From Pedococcus dokdonensis (GTDB taxonomy: Bacteria > Actinomycetota > Actinomycetes > Actinomycetales > Dermatophilaceae), in the NCBI RefSeq assembly GCF_900104525.1, contig NZ_LT629711.1, positions 744,001-808,000 on the forward strand: a stretch of 64,000 nucleotides of DNA, read 5' to 3'. The notes below the pieces were generated by a model, which had not been told where the DNA came from, did no database searches, and saw only the letters and a program-made list of their open reading frames with translations. Numbering within the stretch: position 1 is the stretch's first letter; each line of letters starts with the position of its first letter. Shown piece by piece: positions 1 through 8,243 of this stretch. Both the position numbers and the translations under genes were made by a program.

Positions 1-912
1 GGACCGCCGGTTGTAGCGCGGCTTGTGCTCGGCGATCAGCCGCAGCTCGCGCACCTCCGCCTCCAGCGTGGTGGCGCAGACGATCGGGGTGACCGACTCC
101 GCCAGCCGCACCATCTCGGCCATCCGGGTGCGCTGCTCCGACGCCGTGAAGTAGCTGCGGACCCTGGTGCGGATGTTCACCGAGGTGCCGACATAGAGCA
201 CCCGTCCGGCACCATCCTTGAACAGGTAGACCCCCGGCTGGTCGGGCAGGCCGTCGGCGAGCCAGCGCTTGCGACGCTGCGCGGGACTGACCCGCGAGGT
301 GTAGCTGGCGAGCTCCTCGAGCGTGTGCACCCCGAGGCTGCCGACCCGGCCGATCAGCGCGTGGAGGACGTCGACGGTCGCCTGGGCGTCGTGCAGGGCC
401 CGGTGGTCAGGGGTCACGGTCGCGCCGAACAGCGCGGCAAGGGTCGACAGCTTGTGGTTGCGCGCCTCGTCACGGGTGACCAGCTGGCGGGCCAGGTGCA
501 CCGTGTCGAGCACGGCGTGGCGCGGCCACTCGATGCCCTGGTCGCGCGCGGCCATCTTGAGGAAGCCGATGTCGAAGCCGGCGTTGTGGGCGACCAGCAC
601 GGCTCCGCGGGCGAAGTCGAGGAAGGCCGGCAGCGCGGCCTCGATCCGCGGGGCGTCCGCGACCATCGCGGTGGTGATGCCGGTGAGCGACTGGATGAAC
701 GGGGGGATCGGCAGGTGCGGGTTGACCAGGGTCTGGAACTCGCCGAGCACCTCGCCGGCCCGCACCTTGACGGCGCCGATCTCGGTGATGGCCGAGTCGG
801 CCGGGCTGCCACCGGTGGTCTCGAGGTCGACGACGACGAACGTGACATCGGCCAGTGCCGTGCCGAGGTCGTCGAAGGTGCCCTGCACCATCTGGTCGCC
901 GGCCGTCTGCAT
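1..912 (-). CDS. DEDDh exonuclease fused to GIY-YIG domain (partial, runs off left edge)
   Basis: The frame is open from an ATG at 912 to base 1, giving the first 304 codons; the C-terminus lies outside the window. Residues 25-180 form a DnaQ/epsilon-like exonuclease: VVVDLETTG gives the first acidic pair (D29, E31), HNAGFD supplies the second Asp (about D114), and DHRALHDA is the His/Asp third motif near residue 170. Residues 220-270 hold a UvrC-type GIY-YIG start (PGVYLFKD, then VLYVGTS). This pairing is known in actinobacteria (Rv2191 class, 'DEDD exonuclease domain-containing protein') and suggests a repair nuclease, but the substrate is not known. The start is supported by a TACCGT -10 box seven bases upstream, which would give a leaderless message. 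Confidence 0.9.
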   Translation of the reverse strand, partial: MQTAGDQMVQGTFDDLGTALADVTFVVVDLETTGGSPADSAITEIGAVKVRAGEVLGEFQTLVNPHLPIPPFIQSLTGITTAMVADAPRIEAALPAFLDFARGAVLVAHNAGFDIGFLKMAARDQGIEWPRHAVLDTVHLARQLVTRDEARNHKLSTLAALFGATVTPDHRALHDAQATVDVLHALIGRVGSLGVHTLEELASYTSRVSPAQRRKRWLADGLPDQPGVYLFKDGAGRVLYVGTSVNIRTRVRSYFTASEQRTRMAEMVRLAESVTPIVCATTLEAEVRELRLIAEHKPRYNRRS

Positions 913-919
913 GGTCCTG

Positions 920-925
920 ACGGTA
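920..925 (-). promoter_or_regulatory. -10 box of leaderless exonuclease gene
   Basis: TACCGT on the minus strand lies 7 bases before the ATG at 912. This is the spacing seen at the other leaderless genes of the window, and no ribosome-binding site is needed. Confidence 0.5.
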
Positions 926-1083
926 GGCCGGTGGTGTGACAGCCCGTGGCAGGCGCGCCCGGTGACGGGCCGGGCCGGCACCGGTCGCGGTCGCCTCCGG
1001 AGCGCCACCGGTATGCGGTGTCGCGGGCGTTGTCGGTGGCGTCACCTAACGTCATCGGCAGGTCACAGAACCCGCGAGTCCGA

Positions 1084-1235
1084 CCGCACGACCCACCGCA
1101 CGACCCACCGCACGACCCACCGCACGACCGCCCCACGACCGCCCCAGACCTTCACCCCAGACCTTCACCCCAGACCTTCACCCCAGACCTTCACCCCAGA
1201 CCTTCACCCCAGACCTTCACCCCAGACCTTCGACC
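1084..1235. repeat. Two adjacent short tandem repeats in a gene-free leader
   Basis: The region 926-1255 has no convincing gene. It holds about 3.5 copies of a 12-bp unit (CGCACGACCCAC, 1084-1127), followed by six perfect copies and one degenerate copy of a 13-bp unit (AGACCTTCACCCC, about 1145-1235). A 13-bp unit is not a multiple of three, which argues against coding. The array ends about 20 bases before the start of the small Cys-rich gene, so copy number would change its leader or its distance from the promoter. Confidence 0.9.
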
Positions 1236-1255
1236 CAGAGAGCGAGGTGATCGCG

Positions 1256-1477
1256 ATGATCATCGACTGCCAGAGCTGCCCGGTGCGCGACCTGCACTGC
1301 GCCGACTGCATGGTGACGGCCCTGCTCGTGCCGCAGGGTGCCGAGCTGCCGCTCGACGCCGCCGAGCGGGCCGCCGTGACGCGGTTCGCCGAGACCGGGC
1401 TGGTGAGCGCGCACGAGGCCTCGTCGGTCAGCGCGCGCCGCGAGCCGTGGGCCGCCCACGTCCGCGCCGTCGGCTGA
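1256..1477 (+). CDS. Small Cys-rich conserved actinobacterial protein
   Basis: Codes for 73 residues. Cysteines fall in the N-terminal 18 residues as CQSC...C..C (C5, C8, C15, C18), a likely metal-binding knuckle; the rest is a short helical tail with no membrane segment. The ATG follows GAGCGAGGTGATCGCG, giving a GAGG-type ribosome-binding site. Short proteins of this kind are widespread in actinobacteria near cell-wall hydrolase or lipoprotein genes; I know of no function. The tandem repeats immediately upstream are unusual. Confidence 0.72.
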   Translation: MIIDCQSCPVRDLHCADCMVTALLVPQGAELPLDAAERAAVTRFAETGLVSAHEASSVSARREPWAAHVRAVG

Positions 1478-1485
1478 GCCGTCCC

Positions 1486-1491
1486 TACGAT
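1486..1491 (+). promoter_or_regulatory. -10 box of leaderless lipoprotein gene
   Basis: TACGAT ends 6 bases before the GTG at 1498. An ATG inside the box opens a frame that closes after three codons, so GTG 1498 is the preferred start. Confidence 0.55.
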
Positions 1492-1497
1492 GGCCGG

Positions 1498-2976
1498 GTG
1501 ACCCAGCCCGGCAGCCGACGCGAGGGACGGCGTCGTGTCGCGCGCGCCACGGCTGCCGTCACCGGCGTCCGCACCGTCGTGCGACCCGGGGTGCCACCCG
1601 AGGTGCGACCCGGGGTGTGGCCGGTCGTGCGGCTGGTCGTCGCGATGCTGGTGGCCGGGCTGGTCGGTGGCCTGCTCGGCGGGTGCTCGGATCGGGCCGA
1701 TCCGCGAACCAGCGCCTCGACGACCGTCCCGGCCACTGCGTCGGCCACCACCCCACCGGATGCCCCGGACCCCTCGACCGCCCGGGAGGACGCCCTCACC
1801 GACCTGCTGGCGGCCCGCGCCTCGGCCGTCCGCCGGCATGACCGCAGGGCGTTCGCGGCCACCCTGGACGACCCGGCCTCGGGGTTCGGGCTGCGCCAGC
1901 TCGCGCAGTACGACGCCTTGGCGAAGCTGCCTCTGGGCACTTTCAGCTACGGCACCCCGGAGCCGGCCCCCGAGCTCGGCGCCGAACGCCTGGCGCAGCT
2001 CGGCCCGGACGCCTGGGCCTCGCGGGTGGCGGGCCGGTACGCCCTGGCCGGCTTCGACACCTCGACCCGGGAGTTCGAGTCCTACTTCACGGTGGTGCGT
2101 CGTGGCGCCGACTGGCGGCTGGCCGACGACACCGACGGAGGCACGCAGGTGCAGCCGTGGGACCTGCCCGGCTTCACCGTGGTGCGCAGCCCCACGGCTC
2201 TGGTGATGGGCTCCGGTCCGGCGAGCCGGCTGCGTCCCTACCTCTCCCTGGCCACGCTGGCCGTCAAGCGGGTCGACGCGGTGTGGACGGCCCCGTGGAA
2301 CAGCCGGCTGGTCCTCGTCGTGCCGAAGACGACAGCGCAGATGGCCGAGCAGGTCGGCCAGGACAAGGACTCCGTGGCACAGGTCGCCGCCGTCACCGAC
2401 GGGCCGTTCGACACCAACGGCCGCGCCGGTGCCGACCGGGTCGTCGTCAACCCCGGCGCCTTCGCCACCCTGGAGCGCCGGGGCCAGCAGGTGGTCGTCA
2501 CGCACGAGGCCACCCATGTCGCCATCCGGGCGACCACCGACCGGCCGGTGCCGCTGTGGCTCTCGGAGGGGATGGCCGACTACGTGGGCTACCGCGACGT
2601 GGGCGCGACCCGCCGTCAGGTGGCCGCCGCGCTGCTGGTCAAGGTGCGCGCCGGCACCGGACCCAAGGCCCTGCCGACCGCCGCCGACTTCGACCCGTCC
2701 AGGACCACCATCGCCCCGAGCTACAACGCAGCCTGGCTCGCGGTCAACCGCATCGTCGACCGCTATGGCCGGGCGGCACTGGTGCGCTACTACCTCGCCG
2801 TCGCCACCAAACCGTCCGCCTCGCAGGGCACGTCGACCCCGGGCACGTCGACGCCGGGCACGACGCAGGACGCGGATGCGGCGGCCGCAGCGGCGTTCCG
2901 GTCCGTGCTGGGCACGACCGAGGCCCGCTTCACCAAGGAGTGGCTCGCCTACCTGCGTGCGCTCGCGCGCGGATGA
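1498..2976 (+). CDS. Lipoprotein with gluzincin-like metallopeptidase domain
   Basis: Codes for 492 residues from GTG 1498. A basic, repetitive N-terminus leads into a hydrophobic segment ending LVGGLLGGC, a lipobox, so the protein should be anchored outside the membrane. The middle resembles an NTF2-like module. The C-terminal half has THEATHVAIR (HExxH) followed by WLSEGMADYVGY, whose Glu is the expected third zinc ligand of a gluzincin; this matches the 'peptidase MA-like' group. The tail has a short GTST/PGT repeat around 2826-2870. Its stop overlaps the next ATG by four bases (ATGA), so it is probably co-translated with the NUDIX gene. Substrate unknown. Confidence 0.8.
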   Translation: MTQPGSRREGRRRVARATAAVTGVRTVVRPGVPPEVRPGVWPVVRLVVAMLVAGLVGGLLGGCSDRADPRTSASTTVPATASATTPPDAPDPSTAREDALTDLLAARASAVRRHDRRAFAATLDDPASGFGLRQLAQYDALAKLPLGTFSYGTPEPAPELGAERLAQLGPDAWASRVAGRYALAGFDTSTREFESYFTVVRRGADWRLADDTDGGTQVQPWDLPGFTVVRSPTALVMGSGPASRLRPYLSLATLAVKRVDAVWTAPWNSRLVLVVPKTTAQMAEQVGQDKDSVAQVAAVTDGPFDTNGRAGADRVVVNPGAFATLERRGQQVVVTHEATHVAIRATTDRPVPLWLSEGMADYVGYRDVGATRRQVAAALLVKVRAGTGPKALPTAADFDPSRTTIAPSYNAAWLAVNRIVDRYGRAALVRYYLAVATKPSASQGTSTPGTSTPGTTQDADAAAAAAFRSVLGTTEARFTKEWLAYLRALARG

Positions 2977-3479
2977 GTGACGAGGAGACGGTCGACGAGC
3001 GGACGCTCGACGAGCCGGTGCTGCATCGACGCGCAGCCCGCGTGGTCGTGGTCGACCCGGACGGCCTCGTGCTGATGATCGAGGGCTTCGACCCGCACCA
3101 CCCCGAGCAGCCCTACTGGTACACCGTCGGCGGCGGGCTGGAGGCGGGGGAGTCCGAGCGCGACGCCGCGGTGCGCGAGGTGTGGGAGGAGACCGGGCGC
3201 ACGATCTCGGTGGACGACCTGGTCGGGCCGGTGCACCACGACGAGGGCTCGTTCTCCTTCGAGGGACGCCGGATCGTGCAGCAGCAGGTGTTCTACGGCT
3301 TGGCCACCGAGCGTTTCGACGCCGAGCCCGGCGACCTCGCCGAGCTCGAGGTCCGCTCGACGCTCCGGATCGCGTGGGTCGACCCGGGGGCCCGGCGGGC
3401 TGCCGGAGAGGCGGTCTACCCCCTCACCCTCGAAGACCTCGTCCGGGCCGTCCAGGAGGCCGCGGCGACGCGGTCCTGA
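2973..3479 (+). CDS. NUDIX hydrolase
   Basis: Codes for 168 residues. The NUDIX box is complete: G-x5-E-x7-REVWEETG, seen as GGLEAGE followed by REVWEETGR around residues 52-73. Enzymes of this family cleave nucleoside diphosphate-linked substrates with a divalent metal. The order 'beta strand, box, C-terminal WVDP' is typical of short cytosolic members. It starts in an ATGA overlap with the lipoprotein gene, which fixes the start. The substrate cannot be read from the sequence. Confidence 0.9.
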   Translation: MSDEETVDERTLDEPVLHRRAARVVVVDPDGLVLMIEGFDPHHPEQPYWYTVGGGLEAGESERDAAVREVWEETGRTISVDDLVGPVHHDEGSFSFEGRRIVQQQVFYGLATERFDAEPGDLAELEVRSTLRIAWVDPGARRAAGEAVYPLTLEDLVRAVQEAAATRS

Positions 3480-3487
3480 CGTTCCTG

Positions 3488-3517
3488 AAGTCCCGCAAAC
3501 ACGACATACCGGGACTT
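3488..3517. terminator. Inverted repeat after the NUDIX gene
   Basis: AAGTCCCG at 3488-3495 pairs perfectly with CGGGACTT at 3510-3517 (8-bp stem, 14-base loop), just after the NUDIX stop and about 130 bases before the protease start. It could be a terminator or an operator of the protease promoter. Confidence 0.45.
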
Positions 3518-3647
3518 GTCGGGCCTTGGCCAAGCCTTGACCGCCACCCTGCGTCCCTCCGACCCCGGCCCGGTTAGGAAGGAAGGCAGTGCCGCCGCAC
3601 CCGCGCCGACACCCGACCTGACACCGACCATCCCAAGGGAGCAGGAC

Positions 3648-4337
3648 ATGTCGAAAGCCCGACTGACCTTCGTCGCCGCCACCGCGGCGCTCGCCACCGC
3701 GACCACCCTCGCCGCAGGCCCGGCGACCAGCAGCGCGGCCCCCGCGCGAGGCGACCAACCCGGGCAGGCAGGCAGCAGCAGCTACCTGCCGAACCAGCGT
3801 GAGAAGGCGCAGAACGCGCGCCTCCAGAAGACCCTGGACGCAGCGCTCGCCAAGGCCGCGGCCGACCAGCGGGCTGGCAAGAAGAGCAGCACCGTCGCCG
3901 CCGTGACGGTCTACTACGACGACGCGAGCGCCCCGTCGTTCGACTCGCTGATCGACCAGGGCGCCGCGATCTGGAACTCGCGCGTCTCCAACGTCCGGCT
4001 GGTGGAGGGGAACTCCTCCAACGCGAGCCTCACCTACTACGAGGGCACCGACCCGAGCGGGTCGTACTACTACGGCGACGGACACGGCAGCGGCTACATC
4101 TTCCTCGACTACGACCAGGCCAACACCTACGCGCCGCTGCGGATCGTGACCCACGAGACCGGCCACGCGCTCGGCCTGCCGGACCGCTACACCCAGCCCT
4201 GCTCCAAGCTGATGTCCGGCGGTGGGCCCGGCCCGTCGTGCACCAACCCGTACCCGGACTCGGTCGAGGCCTCCGAGGTCAACACCCTCTGGGCCAACGG
4301 GTTCGTCGCGCAGGGGAGCTTCGCCAAGGTCGGCTGA
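3648..4337 (+). CDS. snpA: Snapalysin-like secreted zinc metalloprotease (family M7)
   Basis: Codes for 229 residues. A signal peptide is evident: MSKAR, then a hydrophobic Ala/Thr stretch ending near SSAAPA (about residue 31). A pro-region precedes VAAVTVYYDD, the usual start of mature snapalysin. The zinc site THETGHALGLPD is the HExxHxxGxxD signature of family M7, and two Cys flank KLMSGG...SC as in the disulfide of the family. The length fits the small neutral proteases of Streptomyces. AAGGGAG lies 7-8 bases before the ATG. It probably acts in extracellular protein degradation. Confidence 0.9.
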   Translation: MSKARLTFVAATAALATATTLAAGPATSSAAPARGDQPGQAGSSSYLPNQREKAQNARLQKTLDAALAKAAADQRAGKKSSTVAAVTVYYDDASAPSFDSLIDQGAAIWNSRVSNVRLVEGNSSNASLTYYEGTDPSGSYYYGDGHGSGYIFLDYDQANTYAPLRIVTHETGHALGLPDRYTQPCSKLMSGGGPGPSCTNPYPDSVEASEVNTLWANGFVAQGSFAKVG

Positions 4338-4359
4338 CCCAGGGGCAGCCGGTCTGGGT
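4337..4359. terminator. Possible bidirectional terminator between convergent genes
   Basis: ACCCAG (4337-4342) pairs with CTGGGT (4354-4359) in the 25-base gap between the convergent protease and glycosyltransferase genes. The stem is only 6 bp and there is no T run. Confidence 0.35.
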
Positions 4360-4362
4360 TGC

Positions 4363-5760
4363 TCAGACCGTGACGGTGGTGCGCTCGTCCTCCGGGTCGG
4401 GCGCACCGCCGCGTCCGGGGACAGGCAGGGCCACCGCGAGGGAGGCCACGACGAGCGCGCCGACCAGCCAGAACTGGTTGTAGAAGGCCTGCTTGTTCAC
4501 GAGGTTGGCGACCAGCAGCACCAGCGCCAGCCAGCGCAGCACGGCGCCGAGGTCGGGCTGGCGCCGCCAGACCGTCCAGCACACGGCAGCCAGGGTGCCC
4601 AGCGCCGCGACACCCGTCACCGCGAACGGCAGCGTGACGCCAAAGGTGTTGAGCGCCAACAGGTACAGCGTGTTCGCGAACTTGATCGGGTGGAAGCCCA
4701 CCAGCAGGCTGATCGTGTCGTGGACGAAGTCAGGTGGGCTCGCGAGGAACCACGGCGCGATGAGCACCACGGTCAGGGCGCCCGTCGTGAGGGCCCGGCG
4801 CCAGCCGAACGGACGCCACAGCAGCAGCACGGGGAGCAACAGCGCCAGGTGCTGCTTGCTGGCGCAGGCCAGCGCCAGCGGCAGCACGGCCCACCACGCG
4901 TGGTCGCGCTGCACCAGCACAGCCCACCAGACCAGACCGGCGAACAGCAGCGGCTCGGTCCAGGCCTGGTCGAGCTGGGTGAGCGTGCCGGGGGCGAGGA
5001 CCAGCAGCGCGGTCACGGCGGCGGCGGTCCAGACCCAGCCGCCTCGGACAGCGGCACCGGTATGCCGCCTCGCCGCACCGCGCGCGAGCAGCCAGACCCC
5101 TGCGATGGCGACCAGCGTCCAGAAGGCGAGCGCCCACCGGACGTCACCGAACAACCACCGGCCGGGCGCCAGCAGCACCGCGGTCCACGGGAGGTAGGTG
5201 AAGGCGTCCTGGATGCCGGGCGAGCCGGACCAGTTCATCGCGTAGAAGTTCTCTCCCCGCCCCAACCCGTCGGCGGCCTGCTGCAGGGTGACCCAGACGT
5301 CGATCCGCGGCCGTGGGGACGAGATGATCGCGGTCGCCGCGCAGGCGGCATACCCGACCACGGCCACGACGGCAGCGGCCAGCGCCGCGCGGGACGCGCG
5401 GGACGAGCGGCGGCCGGCCCATAGGAGCACGGCGCAACCCAGCGGCACCACCACCAGGAGGGTGGTGGCGACGGCGAGACCGGTCGGGGCGAGGTAGTTG
5501 AAGAGCGGGACGGCCAGGGTGGCGAGCGCCGAGCCGGTCAGCATCACCACGACACCCGGGCGACGCAGGCGCACGCTCGACCCGGCCCACTGCCAGAGCG
5601 CGAGCGCGATGGTGGCCGCCGTGAGGGCGGCCACGATGGGGATGCGGTAGCGCACGACGCTCCACTGCAGCGCGGTGAAGTAGACGAGCCAGCCCAGCGG
5701 GAACGCGACCGGGGCCACCGAGGCCGCCGACCGGGCCAGGGGTCCGGGGGCGTCACGCAT
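4363..5760 (-). CDS. Polytopic GT87-like membrane glycosyltransferase
   Basis: Codes for 465 residues with about ten hydrophobic segments and short polar loops. A luminal loop near residues 150-185 carries an Asp-containing motif (RPRIDVW, then NFYAMNWSG), and ACASKQHLALLLP around residue 297 resembles the conserved K-Q...P stretch of GT87 polyprenol-phosphate-mannose-dependent mannosyltransferases such as Rv2181. It could add mannose to phosphatidylinositol mannosides or another cell-envelope glycan, but donor and acceptor are inference. Its position near fadD and plsC matches the mycobacterial neighbourhood. The last 20 residues are polar and probably cytosolic. Confidence 0.72.
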   Translation of the reverse strand: MRDAPGPLARSAASVAPVAFPLGWLVYFTALQWSVVRYRIPIVAALTAATIALALWQWAGSSVRLRRPGVVVMLTGSALATLAVPLFNYLAPTGLAVATTLLVVVPLGCAVLLWAGRRSSRASRAALAAAVVAVVGYAACAATAIISSPRPRIDVWVTLQQAADGLGRGENFYAMNWSGSPGIQDAFTYLPWTAVLLAPGRWLFGDVRWALAFWTLVAIAGVWLLARGAARRHTGAAVRGGWVWTAAAVTALLVLAPGTLTQLDQAWTEPLLFAGLVWWAVLVQRDHAWWAVLPLALACASKQHLALLLPVLLLWRPFGWRRALTTGALTVVLIAPWFLASPPDFVHDTISLLVGFHPIKFANTLYLLALNTFGVTLPFAVTGVAALGTLAAVCWTVWRRQPDLGAVLRWLALVLLVANLVNKQAFYNQFWLVGALVVASLAVALPVPGRGGAPDPEDERTTVTV

Positions 5761-5766
5761 GGTCAG

Positions 5767-5772
5767 ACCCTA
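5767..5772 (-). promoter_or_regulatory. -10 box of leaderless glycosyltransferase gene
   Basis: TAGGGT on the minus strand, exactly 6 bases before the ATG at 5760. Confidence 0.55.
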
Positions 5773-5820
5773 CGGGGCGGCACCGGACGCGACGCCCTGG
5801 GGAGGGCACGGGTCAGGACG

Positions 5821-7620
5821 TCACTCCTTGGCGCCGGAGTAGAGCGCCTCGACCTCGTCGTGGAAGTCCTTCATGACGATGTTGCGCTTGAGCTTGAGGC
5901 TCGGCGTGAGATAGCCGTTGTCCTCGGTGAAGTCACCGGGCAGCACCGCGAACTTGCGGATCGACTCGGCCTTCGACACCGACTTGTTGGCGTCGTCGAC
6001 CGCCTTCTGCAGCTCGGCCAGCACCGTCTCGTTGGTCCGCGCCTGCTCGAACGAGACACCATCGAGGCCGTTGTTCTTGGCCCAGCCGGGGTACATCTCG
6101 TCGTCGAGGGTCAGCAGGGCCGCGATGAACGGCTTCTGGTCGCCGACGACGATGCACTGCGAGATCAGCGGGTGGGCCCGGAGCCGGTCCTCGAGGGCAG
6201 CCGGTGCGACGTTCTTGCCACCTGCGGTGACGAGCAGCTCCTTCTTGCGACCGGTGATCTTGAGGTAGCCGTCCTCGTCGAGCTCGCCGATGTCGCCGGT
6301 GTGGAACCACCCGTCCTGGACGGCGCCCGAGGTGGCCTCGGCGTTGTTGTGGTAGGCCGCGAAGACGTTGTTGCCCTGGATCAGGATCTCGCCGTCGTCG
6401 GCGATGCGGATCCCGACGCCGGGCAGCGGGGCGCCGACGGTGCCGATCTTCACCCGGTCCGGGACGTTCACGGTCGCGGGGGCGGTGGTCTCGGTGAGGC
6501 CGTAGCCCTCGAGCACGGTCACGCCGATGCCGCGGAAGAAGTGGCCCAGCCGGGTGCCGAGCGGCGCACCACCGGACACGGCGTACATGACCTGGCCGCC
6601 CATCGCCGCCCGCAGCTTGGAGTAGACGAGCCGGTCGAAGAGGCCGTGGCGCACCTTCAGGCCCAGCCCGGCACCCCCGGCGTCCTGGGCGGTCGACCAC
6701 GCGATGGCGGTGTCGGCCGCAGTGGCGAAGATCTTGCCCTTGCCCTCGGCGGTCGCCTTGGCCTCGGCCGAGTTGTAGATCTTCTCGAAGACGCGGGGCA
6801 CCGAGAGGATGAAGGTCGGCTTGAACTCGGCGAAGTCGGCCAGCAGGTTCTTGATGTCGGCGCTGTGGCCCATCTTGGCCTCGCCCTCCACGCACAGGAC
6901 CTGGATGAACCGGGCGAACACGTGGGCCAGCGGCAGGAAGAGCAGCGTCGAGGCGCCGTCGGCCTTGACCACCGACTTCAGCTTGGTGATGGCGTTCTCG
7001 GACAGCGCCAGGAAGTTGTCGTGGGTCAGCTGGACGCCCTTGGGGCGCCCGGTCGTGCCGGACGTGTAGATGATCGTGGCGATGCTCGAGCGGTCGAGCG
7101 AGCCCTTGGCGGCCTCGAGGTCTGCATCGCTCACGGAGGCGCCGGCGGACTTGAGCTCGGCGATCGCTCCGGCGTCGACCTGCCAGACGTGGTGGAGCCC
7201 GGGCAGCTGGTCGCGGACCTCGCCCAGCGTGGCCTCGTGGGCTGCGGTCTCGAGCATGATGCCGCCGGCCCCCGAGTCGGTGAGGATCCAGGCGACCTGC
7301 TCGGCGGACGAGGTCTCGTAGATCGGCACGGTCACGGCGCCGGCCGTCCAGATCGCGAAGTCGGTCAGGGTCCACTCGTAGCGGGTCTTGCACATGATGG
7401 CCACGCAGTCCCCGGGGGCGATGCCCGCGGCGATGAGGCCCTTGGCCACCGCTCGCACGTCCTCGTCGAACTGGGCTGCGGTCACATCGACCCAGCCGCT
7501 GCCCTCCTTGCGGGAGAAGGCCACCCGTCTGGGGTCGGACGCGGCGTTGCGGCCCGGCAGGTCGGCCAGGCTCCCCTCGGTCGTCGGCTGGACGAGTGGG
7601 GGTGCGACGTGTTCCTGCAC
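5821..7620 (-). CDS. fadD: Long-chain acyl-CoA synthetase (AMP-binding enzyme)
   Basis: Codes for 599 residues. The enzyme activates fatty acids to acyl-CoA through an acyl-AMP intermediate. The P-loop-like motif IIYTSGTTGRPKG is complete (near residue 170), followed by GYGLTET, WFHTGDIGELDEDGYLKITGRKKE (A8 hinge) and the C-terminal SLKLKRNIV. This architecture fits the FadD15 class of bacterial long-chain ligases. I chose GTG 7620 because GGAG lies 5 bases upstream; the frame stays open further upstream but without family similarity. A palindrome overlapping a likely -10 box at 7699-7714 suggests repression by a TetR-type regulator that senses acyl-CoA (inference). Confidence 0.93.
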   Translation of the reverse strand: MQEHVAPPLVQPTTEGSLADLPGRNAASDPRRVAFSRKEGSGWVDVTAAQFDEDVRAVAKGLIAAGIAPGDCVAIMCKTRYEWTLTDFAIWTAGAVTVPIYETSSAEQVAWILTDSGAGGIMLETAAHEATLGEVRDQLPGLHHVWQVDAGAIAELKSAGASVSDADLEAAKGSLDRSSIATIIYTSGTTGRPKGVQLTHDNFLALSENAITKLKSVVKADGASTLLFLPLAHVFARFIQVLCVEGEAKMGHSADIKNLLADFAEFKPTFILSVPRVFEKIYNSAEAKATAEGKGKIFATAADTAIAWSTAQDAGGAGLGLKVRHGLFDRLVYSKLRAAMGGQVMYAVSGGAPLGTRLGHFFRGIGVTVLEGYGLTETTAPATVNVPDRVKIGTVGAPLPGVGIRIADDGEILIQGNNVFAAYHNNAEATSGAVQDGWFHTGDIGELDEDGYLKITGRKKELLVTAGGKNVAPAALEDRLRAHPLISQCIVVGDQKPFIAALLTLDDEMYPGWAKNNGLDGVSFEQARTNETVLAELQKAVDDANKSVSKAESIRKFAVLPGDFTEDNGYLTPSLKLKRNIVMKDFHDEVEALYSGAKE

Positions 7621-7649
7621 GGAGTCTCCTTCGACGGCGGCGTCGGTGC

Positions 7650-7675
7650 CTCTGTGACCGCTGTCGCTCTGTGAC
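7650..7675. repeat. Two CTCTGTGAC direct repeats upstream of fadD
   Basis: CTCTGTGAC occurs at 7650-7658 and again at 7667-7675, a 17-base period, inside the probable fadD leader. It may be a regulatory site, but nothing beyond the repetition supports this. Confidence 0.4.
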
Positions 7676-7696
7676 AGCTGTGCCTCAGTGCCACCC

Positions 7697-7714
7697 AGCC
7701 TACCGGTGGGTAGG
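7697..7714. promoter_or_regulatory. Palindromic operator overlapping the fadD -10 box
   Basis: CCTACC (7699-7704) and GGTAGG (7709-7714) form a perfect inverted repeat around GGTG. On the minus strand TAGGCT (7697-7702) reads as a -10 box, so a protein bound here would block fadD. Palindromes with this CCTACC/GGTAGG flavour are common targets of TetR-family regulators of fatty-acid genes; no such regulator is encoded next to it. Confidence 0.5.
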
Positions 7715-7783
7715 TGCATCGCGGGAGTGCGTCCGGTTGAAGGCTCCGTCACACCGTGCCGGGCCGTGCGGAACACTGGGCTG

Positions 7784-8233
7784 GTGCGTGACCGCCGCAT
7801 CGACATCGTCGACGAGACCTTCATCCGGGCCCGGCCCGAGGTGGTGCGGGCGACCTTCGACGACCGCACGTGGACGAGCCAGGTCTGGCCGCACCTGGCC
7901 GCGGCGGTGCAGCGCGACCGTGGGGTCAAGGGGGTGCGCTGGGCCGTCACCGGGCAGGTGATGGGCGAGATGGAGGTCTGGCTCGAGCCGTTCCGGGACG
8001 GGGTGGTGGTGCACCACTACGTCCGCGGCACCCGCGGGCCGCACGCGCCCCGCGACGTCGCCATCCGGCACACCCTCCGGTGGAAGAAGGCCGTGCACGC
8101 GCTCAAGGACCGCCTCGAGGGCGGCGCGGGTGGTCCGTCGCCGGACGGCGCGGGTGGTCCGTCGCCGGGCGACGCGGGTGGTCCGTCGCCGGGCGGCGCG
8201 GGTGGTCCGTCGCCGGGCGGCGCGGCGTTGTAG
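7784..8233 (+). CDS. SRPBCC-family protein with repeat-encoded tail
   Basis: Codes for 149 residues from GTG 7784. The first 110 resemble polyketide-cyclase/START-like SRPBCC folds (RIDIVDETFIRARPEVV at the start, then MEVWLEPF..GVVVHHYVRG, ending in a long helix). The last 37 residues come from four copies of a 24-bp tandem repeat and read as GGPSP-type repeats, so the C-terminus is probably disordered and may vary in length between strains. The family binds hydrophobic ligands; the ligand is unknown. AACACT six bases before the GTG may be a weak leaderless -10 box. The TAG stop is also the first half of the next gene's -10 box. Confidence 0.75.
   Translation: MRDRRIDIVDETFIRARPEVVRATFDDRTWTSQVWPHLAAAVQRDRGVKGVRWAVTGQVMGEMEVWLEPFRDGVVVHHYVRGTRGPHAPRDVAIRHTLRWKKAVHALKDRLEGGAGGPSPDGAGGPSPGDAGGPSPGGAGGPSPGGAAL
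8121..8224. repeat. 24-bp tandem repeat inside a coding tail
   Basis: Four near-identical 24-bp units containing GGTGGTCCGTCGCCGG, in frame, encode GAGGPSPG-like octapeptides. Only two or three bases differ between units, so the expansion looks recent. Confidence 0.9.
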
Positions 8234-8236
8234 CCT
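8231..8236 (+). promoter_or_regulatory. -10 box fused to the upstream stop codon
   Basis: TAGCCT lies 7 bases before ATG 8244; its first three bases are the TAG stop of the preceding gene. This places an independent leaderless promoter inside an apparent operon. Confidence 0.55.
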
Positions 8237-8243
8237 TCGGCGC

